Source: Varanus komodoensis
Lineage: Eukaryota > Chordata > Lepidosauria > Squamata > Varanidae
Assembly (NCBI RefSeq): GCF_004798865.1
Contig: NW_025335268.1
Location: 110,438,606-110,502,605, forward strand
Direction: 5' to 3'
Length of the DNA stretch: 64,000 nt
Part shown: piece by piece, positions 54,771 to 64,000 of the stretch
Position numbering within the stretch: the stretch's first letter is position 1
Layout: every line of letters starts with the position of its first letter
The notes under the pieces: model-generated
Database searches by the model: none
Told to the model about the DNA's origin: nothing
Seen by the model: the letters and a program-made list of their open reading frames with translations, nothing else
Made by a program: the position numbers and the translations under genes

Positions 54771-55569
54771 AAAATATGGTAGTAATTAGCTCTGCATCCA
54801 AATACAGCCATTGTGTATTGTGGGAATTATTCTGGGCTGACTTGCTTCAAATACTAAGAGTGGCATTAACAGTATTTATCCTTAGTATTTTTGCTTCATT
54901 CTTTGTAAATGCCAGTGGCAGTCATCAGCTGCATTATGCAAAATACTGTATTTAGTGCCTTGGTTGTGTTGTAGCTGTGTCCCTTGAATATGGACATGCT
55001 CTTCCCCACCTCATCTTGGGCTTCTGCTGTTACTCCACAAGCCCCAGTAGAAGTTAGCTCGAGGAAGGCCACATAGCAAAAGCACAGCACCATATTCCAG
55101 TTCCTGCCCAGGAGGGAGTGGGGAGAGAAAGAATGATGAACCCTATGACAAGTCAGCAGAATCTCAAATGAGAGGCACATGGGGAGAGCAAAATACATTA
55201 TGAATTATAGTCGGTGTAGAAACACAAGGCCGATGTGAATGGTTGAAAGATTATTAGCGGACATATGAGGAGGAAGTCCTTGGAAGAATAAAGGATTCCT
55301 TCAAAGAAATAACTAAAGGTGTCAATTAGCAATATGTGAATGTAACTACTATGTATCCAGACATTATGCCTGTAATGTAGGCTATGTAATGTATGTTTTC
55401 TGTACTTCTTTCAAGACTCTGATTTGGGAAGCCTCTGATTATTCTAAAGTGCACTAGGATAAAACAGTTTTTGGCTCTAAGTCTTGTCTCAGGCTCCTTT
55501 TGACTCAGAGTCTGGGGCCCACGCGAGTTTGCTCTGGCTGTTGCCCAGCTAAGTCTGGTAACAAGCCCC

Positions 55570-56341
55570 AAACATTTTTGGTTGCCCTTTTATGCATGTT
55601 TCTCAATTCTACATCCTTTTTGAGGAGCTGTGACCAGAACTATACACAGTAGTCCAACTGCACTTCAATCACTATGAGTAGTATAAAGTCAAGAAGGTTA
55701 CTAGTAGTTTTATTTTAGACTTCTTTCCCATTTATCTCCAACAAAGAATTTTCCAGCTCAGAATCCCATCAATATTTATATGAAGTTAAATATTGTGCGC
55801 CAATGTCCATTAACCAATATTTGCTATTTTAATGAATATTTGCCCATGGGTGGAAATAGTCTTGTAAATCTTTTTAACATCCTCTGGTGTTGTCAGAAAA
55901 TTTGGCCACCTCACAGGTCCTTAACTTCAGATCATTTATGAATAAGGTAAAAAGTACAGATCCCAATTAATTTTTTGTGGGACCCCATACTGTTTACATT
56001 TCTCTATAATAATAATTGACCATTTATTCCTCCTGTCTGTATTCCAGTCTTTAACCAGTTAGCTATCTATAAGAGGATAATTTCTTATCCCACATTTTAG
56101 TGAAAACCTTTATCAAAAGCCTTTTGGAAGTCCAAGTAAACATCTACAGGATTATCTTTGTCACCATACTCGCTGACACTCTCAAAGAACTCTACATGGC
56201 TAGTAACATAGGACTGACTTTGCAAGAGTTGTGCTGATTTCTCTTCAGCAAAATTAGCCTTTTTAATACTTGATTTTATCTTCAAGACTGCTTTCCACCA
56301 ATTAACCTGGAAAAATGGTTAAAATGATGTCCTAGATGCAC
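55570..56341 (-). mobile_element. CR1/L3-like LINE fragment
   Basis: Minus-strand translation includes VEFFESVSEYGDKDNPVDVY and LDFQKAFDKGFH, reverse transcriptase motif A of CR1/L3-type LINEs (usual form DVIYLDFQKAFDKVPH). The low-coordinate end shows a diverged version of the later LEYCVQFW region. Broken and old. Confidence 0.75.
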
Positions 56342-56541
56342 CTTTGATACATCTTAAAGTGCTTTGCTATATCGGCCATTTTTCTGTCCTCTAGGAAAAG
56401 TGAACTTATAGACAATTTACCTATTTTTGTGAGAAGGTCAGCAATTTCACATTTGGGTTCTCAGATAGATACTGTTGGGAAAATTTAGATAAATCCTTAT
56501 AGAAAAGGGTTGCTTATATTTGTCTTTGTGTTTTAAAAACA
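56342..56541. repeat. 200-bp direct repeat, copy A
   Basis: Pairs with 57176-57375 at a constant offset of 834 bp with no net length change, roughly 90% identical by eye. The shared core includes TTTTTCTGTCCTCTAGGAAA. It abuts the CR1/L3 fragment at 56341. Confidence 0.9.
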
Positions 56542-57175
56542 AACCTGTAGGGTCCCTGCCTCTCTCGCTCTCTCAAAGGACTCAAATTCCAAGCCAGGTT
56601 TCTGTTTAGCAAGCTATGCATAGTCCTGGTTGCTGTTGAAAGTCCACCTTGCCAGGCAGGTAATAAATACATTACATTTTTTGTGTCCCCTGGCTGTTTT
56701 CTCCCCTTGTTGGACATGCAACTGTTTGGAATGTGGAGTATGACTGAAAGACAATAAGAATGTTTTGCTGGATGTTGTGTTTGTGCCATGTGGGAATGAG
56801 AATGTGAGGTGATGTATTTGGCAGGAATGCTTCTTGATTTCTGGGTTGCTTGCTGCTTAGGGGAGTTTTGAGAGTCTGTGATTTTGTGCATTGGTGCAGA
56901 ATGGGGAAAGAGGAATAGAAATGGGTAAAATAATGCAGCTGCTGAAACTTTGTGGGTAAAAAGAAAAAACAAAAAAACAGAAAAAGAGGTTGGTCCGCCT
57001 TGGTTTCTAAGAGCTATTTTGAGATAACAATGGCAGTATGCTCCCTGGGTCTGGCCCAGTCAGCCGGATTCAGAGAATGGCAGTTGGAAAGTTTATAAAA
57101 TTCTTGGCTCTGTGGCCATGGCCAAGCCATAGTCCCAAGAAAAGAGGGGGATGCTCTGGCTGGAGGGTATCACCA

Positions 57176-57375
57176 CTTTGATCCATCTTAAAATGTTTTG
57201 CTATACCAGCCATTTTTCTGTCCTCTAGGAAAAGTGAACTTATGGATAATTTACCTATTTTTGTGCAAAGGTCAGCAATGTCACATATGGGTTCTCAGAT
57301 GAATACTGTTGGAAAAATTTAGGCAAATTCTTATAGAAAAAGGTTGCTTATATGTGCCTTTGTGTTTTAAAAACA
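57176..57375. repeat. 200-bp direct repeat, copy B
   Basis: Second copy of the repeat at 56342-56541, same orientation, separated from it by 634 bp of unrelated sequence in which I recognise nothing. Confidence 0.9.
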
Positions 57376-57879
57376 GCAGTGCTGTTGTAAATTGGGTTCT
57401 CTGCAGAGGGTGCCTGGGTGCTCTTTCAATAAACTGCTGAGGTTCAAGGCACAAGGGATCTTCCCTACTGAATCCATTTATTCATTCTTACAGCTGCTAT
57501 TGAGATGCCTCAATGATACCATATGGTATTTTGGTTTACAGTGTTTTATAATAATCTCTTGTCCCCACAATTGCCTCATTTCCGTAGATTCCCTTCCTGA
57601 AAAGATTGATTTAGCCACAGATATCTGCCACACAAGTAATTCCTTTAGTCTCTTTAAAATCTTCAGCTGCATTCTGGTTCTTGACTCCACATTCTGGTTC
57701 CTGATTCCTACTGGTCTAGGAGCTCTGGAATACAAGCAGCCAAACATCCAGGGAATGAGTGACCAAGGTGAGCAAACAGGGAGAGCAAACAGGAGTTTGG
57801 TGGTGGTGTTCAGTGGGCGAGGTCCCTAAATGTTTTTTTCCCCCCTTCTTTTCTCTTTTTGTCCCCCCCCCCCGCCCCT

Positions 57880-60800
57880 GCATTTCTTTTCTTTCTTGTA
57901 ACACATTCCCATTCACTGGTAGGACTGTGAAGAATGGACTGAGAAGACTCCACAGTGGTGGTGACCTGCACCACCTGTGCAATGTTTGTTTTGTTTGTTT
58001 TCTTACCTGAGGACAACATGGCCTACATGTGCAACAGGTGCAAGCTAGTAGCCCTGTTAGCAAAAAAACACTTGAGCAGAGAGTGTCCACCCTCAAGGTA
58101 ATAAAAGAATATGAAGAGTTTTTAGAGCAGTGGAACTGCAACAGCTAAGAGTAGAACAGAAGCAAGAAGGACCTCAACAAACTGAGAGAAAAGAAGAGAA
58201 CCCCGAGGGAAGGGAAAATGAGGGGGAGGAAAATTCCTGGAAAAAGACTGATAAGTGGGGAATAACTAGAAGACACTCTGCACCAGTAGAACCACTGGAA
58301 AAGAATCAAAAAGTCAAGTAAGGAAAGAAATATCAGTGTTTGTAACAACAAATTGAGAACAATGATAATTGTTGAAGGTTCCCTGTTGCATGAAATGGAA
58401 AAATGTGTGTGGGAAGACCCATGGAATTGTGAGGTGTGCTGTTTCCTTGAAGCACACATTAATGATATAACTAACAGACTACCTATGCTCATACAACCTA
58501 CTGATGCACAGCCCACTGTCACACATCCCTTCCTTCTCACTCATGCAGGAACTAACGACACTGCCAACAGGAACTTTGAAAAAATTATACCAGACTTCAA
58601 AACCTTAGAGAAGAAAAGCAAGAACATTGGGGCCCAGATAGTTTTCTTCTCAATCCTTTCAGTTCATAGAAGAGGAAAAGACAGGAGGAAAAAAATACCC
58701 CACGTGACTTCCTGGCTACATTGTGGTACAGATGTGAAAGATGTGGATTCTGGAACCATGGACTAATCTTCCTGGAAGATGCAGTGCTGACAAGCAATGT
58801 ATTGCACCTTACAAGTAAAAGAAAGGATGTACTTGGTCACAGGATGAAGAAGTTTATCAGGAGGGCTTTAAATTGAATTCTACAAGGGAGGGAGATGTAT
58901 ATCTGGGGGCAACATCAACTGACAAAGGAATATATACTGCAACAGTGAAAGAAAGAAACTCTAGCTGGGCCTAACACTAGTCTCCCAAGTGTAGGAAAGA
59001 AGCCAGGGAATAATTCATGTGGCCTTAGATGCCTATACACCAATGCCCAAAGTATGGGAAACAAACAATGGGGGACTTGGATTTCCCTGATATCTGTTTG
59101 GAGCCAAACTATGTCAAGCACAGCTGCACTAAGAAATTCCTAACATGTGTCACTGATAACTTCCTCCCTCCAGCAGAAAGTAGAAGTCAGAGCAAGAGGT
59201 ATGGCTTTACTCAACCTGATCCTAACCAACAGGGAAGATAGATATAGTGGACAAAGTAACAGCTACTGAACTCTGAAGGAAAGTGACCATGAATTCTTAC
59301 TTGAAATATCAATAATAAAGGAAGCTAAAATTAAATGTAGCCAATCATGTACCCTGGATTTCAAAAACACCAATTTTAACTAATTCATTGTGATGATAAC
59401 AAAGTCCTATGGCAAGCCACATGAAAGGGAAAAGGAGTCCAGAAAGGGTGAGATATCTTTGAAAAAGAAATGCTTAAGGCAAAACTACTTACAGTTCCAA
59501 CAAGGAAAAAGAGTAATAGGCAACAGAAGATGCTCATGTGGCTTCACAAAATCCCAAAAGATAATCTGAAAGCAAAAAAGGACATGTATAGGAGTTGGAA
59601 TGAAGGCCACACTACAAAGGAAGACTATAAGCAAGTAGCAAAAAATGCAGGGATGATGTCAGGAAGGCTAAAGTGATGAATAAACTGAGGCTAACAGAGC
59701 AAACTGAGCAAAAGACAGATGAAAGAGAAGGGAGTTCAACTACTTACCACGGATGGAACAATGATAGCAGATAACAAAGAAAAGGCAGAAGTGCTCAGCT
59801 TCTACTTTGACTCAGTCTTCTCCCAAAAGAAGAATTACAACCTTTTCTGACAAAGGTGAAGGGGCAGGATGGCAGCCCAGGATTGACAGGCAAATGGTCA
59901 AGAATCTTCTAACTGGGCTAAATTAGTTCAAATTTCCAGAGTCATAAAAGAGCTAGCAGAACCTCTATTTATTATCTTTGAGAATTCATGGAAGACAGGG
60001 ACATGCCAGATGACTGGAAAAGGACTAATGTTGTCCCTATCCACAAGAAAGGGGAAAAAAAGATGAATCTGATAACTATAGACCATTTAGTCTGACATCA
60101 ATCCCTGGAAAAATTCTAAAGCACATTATAAAACAAACAGCCTGCGAAGTACTGGAAGCCAAAATGGATTTCTCAAGAACAAATCCTGCCAGACTAATCT
60201 AATTTAATATTTTGACTGGGTAACATTCCAAATGGACTGTGGGAAGGCTGTGGATATAATCTATCTAGACTTTAGCAAGGCTTTTGACAAAGTGCCCCAG
60301 AACATCCGGATTAGCCAATTAGCAAAAAGCAGGTTAGATAGTACAGCTATTAGGTGGATCCACAATTGGCTGCAAAATCAGACTCAAAGAGTGCTCTTCG
60401 ATGGTACATTCTCAAATGCGGAGAGGTGACAAATGGGGTGCAGCAGGGGCTGGTACTCTTCAACATTTTTATTAATGATTTAGCTGGGGAAGTACAAAGA
60501 AAGACACAAAGCTGAGTGGAATAGTCAAAACCCTGGAAGACAGAGATAAGACATGGGGTGATCTTAATCGGTTAGAATGCTGGGCAATGAATAACATAAT
60601 GAAATTCAATTGGGGCAAATGGCAAGTCCTCCACTTAGGATCAAGAAATCAAACACACCATTACAAGGGGGAAATATTTGGCTCAAAAATATTGCAAATG
60701 AGAAGGATCTTGGGGTTGTTGTACATCACATGCTAAATAAGAACTGGCAATGTGATGCAGCTGCAAAAAGGGCAAACACTATTTTGGGCTGCATTAAAAT

Positions 60801-61290
60801 AAACATCACTTCCAAAACGTGAAGTATCAGTTCCCCTATACTTAGCACTAGTCAGACCTCACCTGGAGTGCTGTGTCCAGTTCTGGGCACCTACATTTTA
60901 AAAAAGATGCAGAATCTCTAGAAGGGGTACAGAGGAGGGCAACAAGAATGATTCAGGGACTGAAGACAAAGGCCTTTGAGGAAAAATTGAGAGAACTAGG
61001 CATGTTCAGCCTGAAGAAGAGAAGACTGAGGGGTAATATGATAGCATTCTACAAGCACCTGGAAGGCTGTCACTAAGCAGAAAGACAAGATCTCTTCTCA
61101 TTTATTCCAGGGTGCAGGACATGGACTAATGGACTTAGGTTAAAAGAAACCAGATTTAGACTAGACACCAGGACGAATTTCCTCATTGTCAGAACAGTGC
61201 AACAATGGAACCCATTACCTGGGAAAGTTGTGGCCTCTCCCTCACTAAAGACATTCAAGAAGCATCTGGACTACATGGAATTTTAGCCTG
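57880..61290 (+). mobile_element. Near-full-length but decayed CR1 LINE with ORF1 and ORF2 remnants
   Basis: The ORF1 region (57930-58760) shows a zinc-finger-like CTTCAMF...YMCNRCKLVALLAKK and an esterase-type HAGTNDTANRNFEKIIPDF. ORF2 shows endonuclease pieces near 58998-59240 (CLYTNAQSMGNK) and reverse transcriptase: KAVDIIYLDFSKAFDKVPQN (60240), LECWAMNNIMKFNWGKWQVL (60570) and [15 protein letters not shown] (60770). The C-terminal coding region runs to about 61280. The strand around the catalytic YADD motif is missing between about 60455 and 60510, and there are many stops and shifts. It is immobile. The 3' UTR is not recognised. Confidence 0.88.
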
Positions 61291-61939
61291 TCTCTTTGAC
61301 TATTATGTAAATGCATTACACCTTTGAATGCAACTTTACTTCTTTAGTTTCACCCTTGCTTTTGGAAACACTGGGAATCAGTCATCAGGAAATGGGTGGT
61401 CTTTTGCATTATTTGGCAATATTGTAGTTCCATAAGCAAATAAATCATTTTCACATTGGTTTATGAAGTATATGGCTAGCAGTTAAGCTTTCCTACAATA
61501 GTTGCTAAAGCAGGAACTAGATTATATTGAGCCTCCCTCCCTCTCCCTGTATCCCTCTCTCTCTGTATGTGTGCATGTGTGTGTGTAAATTATTTCAGCT
61601 GTCCTGAAGATTTATAATTTCCAATTTAAACCAAGTTGCTGGTGCCTGGCTAATTTTCAGAGTCCAGTTGCCAGGTCATCACCCTATCCCTTTAAAAATC
61701 TGTGTAGAACAAGAAGGGTGGCCCACAAGAAGGGATGCATTCACTCTGTCATTTGTATCTTCATCCACATCCTTTTACCACTGATGTAGAAGCTTTGCTG
61801 TATTACAGTTAAGAGAAGGGCACAGAAGCTACCTGTTTAAAAGGGGGAAGGTGCCAGTAGAACTGAAGAATTAGGCTCTGCCCCTGTTTTGTAAATGCCT
61901 ACCTTTAGTACCTGCCCCTAAAATCCAAGTGGTATAATG

Positions 61940-62778
61940 CAGTGGTCCCCAACCTCCTGGGAAATAGGGGCCACATTAGAGTGCCCAATGCCTAAAGAAG
62001 GCCACATCTTAAATAAAAAATATAACAACATTATTAACCTACCAATTTAGATCAAAAGTAAACATTCAGAAGTCAAGGAAGAAATGTTAACTTGAATGAA
62101 ATGCATTCTGGAACAATATTTGACTATGAAATCCTTTTATCTAGCTACACATGCTTACCTAGTGAGTGTGATTTTTGTGGCTGTTTTCTGTTAAGCAAGG
62201 TATTAATGTCCTCACCAGTAACCTTGGAAGCCAGCTGGAGGAGCCTTGATGGGTGTAGTCTCTAGAAATGTTCAGTATGCAAAACACTTTGTATCCTTTT
62301 TCGAAAAATACCAGGTCTTTTACTTTCCGTTTCCTACCCTTTTTTGCAAAAGCAGGCCAGACATCTCCCGCACCCATCCACACAGCTGCTTTATCTTCCT
62401 TACACACATATATAACCTTCAACATGGTGATGCATGAAGAAGGGAGTGAAAAAGCTGAGTGGTACATGCACCTATGCTCTGCTGGCTAGCAAAGCACCCA
62501 GAATGGCCCAAAGGCTATTATGGAGGATAAGACCGGGGGGGGGGGGGCATTGACAGAAGGAACCATGATGATAGAAGAAACAGTGTTGCTATTGTGTTTT
62601 TTGTAAGAAGGGTACAGGAGAAACCACAGAAGGTGGTACAACTTGAGGCAGGAAGAACACTGTGGTTCTGAGGGAAAATGCCTTGAGGGTGATGGCAGTA
62701 AACAAGCAGGTTGCAGGGCCACACAGAAATAAATTGTGGGCTGCATGTGGCCTGTGGACCTCAGGTTGGGGACCCCTC
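61940..62778. mobile_element. Non-autonomous hAT transposon with intact 8-bp target-site duplication
   Basis: The left end CAGTGGTCCCCAACCT and the inverted right end GAGGGGTCCCCAACCT form a 16-bp terminal inverted repeat with two mismatches. Both sides are flanked by the identical octamer GTATAATG (61932-61939 and 62779-62786), the size hAT transposases make. The 839-bp interior has no transposase-like frame, so it would have moved with help from another element. A 12-bp G run lies at about 62536-62547. Confidence 0.92.
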
Positions 62779-64000
62779 GTATAATGTGTTCCTGAAACTG
62801 CTATCCCAGATATTCTCTTTAAAAGAAACCCAAAACACATTTCCATGTTGTTTAGGGGTGGGTATAAGACAGATCTCTATCTTTTGACAATTGGTTAACA
62901 GTGATAACAACAAAATAACTTTCCCACTGGATCTCAGAGTTCTAGTAACAATCAACTACAAAGTTGGAAGTCTGCCCACCCTGTTGTAGTAAAAAAATGA
63001 AACTCACAATGCATCATGAAACTAGCATCTTAGGAAAGTGATTTCTAAGCAAGAAAAAACGTGCTGGGCTTCATTAAGGCAAGTAATTTCATTTTAAATT
63101 TACAGAAGGATTGTATCTTAACAGCAAACTACATAGTGAAACTGAAAAAAGACTTCACTTCTTAATCCCTCTCCCCATATTACATAGGTTGAATAAAACT
63201 GGCAAGGCATAAATTGCAAAATTTCTTCCATTAAATTATCTCTTCAGATAGTAAAAAATGGACTGAAATGAGTTTTCAAACTCCTCCACCTTTTCAGGAT
63301 TGATACCTTTCACAATAATATAGCCTTAAGAGAACTGGCAAGAGCAAGTGTGACAGGATTTCACAGTGTGGTGATGCATTTGTTTGCGGAGGTTTGAAAT
63401 GCATTTCTCTGCTGACAGGAATAAATGCCCTGTGAAGAAAGAAGTGGGTAAGAAGGATAATAATGTGAATACCCCCTGCTGCTAAGAATATGAGCAATCT
63501 ATTCCAAGGCTTTGTGCCTTTGGCTCTATCTGAGCTGCCAATATGAATTTTACTCTTTACCTCTTCTAGCAGTTCCTCCAGCACATGTTATCTCTCTCTC
63601 TCCTCAATTAAGCCACAGACAGTTCTCCCTCACCCAAGTTGCAAATAGAGAGGCATGCAGAATTATTTGTGTCACTGCTTCAACTGAGCCTGACCAAAAG
63701 GAAATGTTGTAACTGACAGCAGTCTTTGCTAACTGGGAGAGTATCACAGTGTCGGACATACCTGGCTGGCCGGCATTAAGCAAGGGCAGGCTGTCACATA
63801 CTTGTCTTTTCAGTGAAATCACAGTCTCCATGCGGTCAGGGGTTTAGAGGAATCGCTCTCTGGAGCATCAGCCTAAAAACCTCAGGCAGCCCAGCCTCCC
63901 AGGTAAGCACAAAACCCACCTGAATTCAAACGTGCCAATCAGAGCTCATGGCAGGAATTTCAATCCAATGAGTGTCTGTCATTACATCCAGGCTATAAAA
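62779..64000. other. Distal 5' flank, right edge of window
   Basis: No gene, RNA or repeat family recognised in this 1.2-kb stretch beyond the hAT target duplication at its start. 61300-61930 is likewise unannotated apart from a short CT/TG-rich tract at about 61531-61586. Confidence 0.6.

Larger units (their letters stand above)
50681..57180. other. 5' flank of WLS, proximal half
   Basis: No gene seen. 50700-52690 shows nothing supported. 52698-52733 is an 11-bp unit repeated three times; 53017-53063 is a (CA)n tract; CR1, hAT-like and MITE-like pieces are listed separately. 54780-55560 shows nothing supported. Confidence 0.7.

Overview
This is a vertebrate nuclear window, almost certainly from a squamate reptile. 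The evidence is one multi-exon host gene with GT-AG introns, abundant CR1- and L2-clade LINEs, and a tRNA-derived SINE whose 3' half looks like the Bov-B-mobilised Sauria SINE of lizards and snakes. Nothing bacterial or viral in organisation is present.

The host gene is WLS (Wntless/GPR177/Evi), the carrier that moves lipidated Wnt proteins from the ER and Golgi to the cell surface. It lies on the minus strand. Exon 1 is at 50262-50367, next to a GC-rich promoter with a (GGC)7 tract in the presumed 5' UTR. Exons 2-11 follow at 25930-26202, 12573-12697, 11628-11789, 9949-10085, 9087-9255, 8011-8108, 5940-6003, 3381-3524, 631-714 and 127-280. All junction phases agree and the exons encode 505 complete codons plus one base. 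The last exon (about 36 residues and the stop) lies beyond the left edge. The intron between exons 8 and 9 carries a U12-type 5' splice site and branch point, so this gene should need the minor spliceosome.

The rest is intronic and 5'-flanking DNA filled with repeats. Introns 7-9 hold L2 fragments, a non-autonomous DNA transposon (5288-5809) and an unidentified 139-codon ORF followed by an LTR-like tail (4378-4970). Intron 2 holds SINEs, a decayed DIRS-like fossil (17930-19510), a compound (CG)n/(CT)n microsatellite and a CpG island interrupted by a 100-N assembly gap (22595-22694). Intron 1 (24 kb) holds a Sauria-type SINE, several L2 and CR1 pieces and a near-full-length L2 LINE (32743-36545) whose 5' end begins with 305-bp promoter-like monomers. 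The region upstream of WLS (50.7-64 kb) holds a long CR1 with remnants of ORF1 and ORF2 (57880-61290), a second CR1 piece in the other orientation, a 200-bp direct-repeat pair, and a non-autonomous hAT element with a perfect 8-bp target duplication (61940-62778).

I found no new gene system. The best leads are the U12 intron, the monomer-driven L2, the unidentified intronic ORF and the intragenic CpG island. Family names for repeats come from pattern recognition, not a database search.
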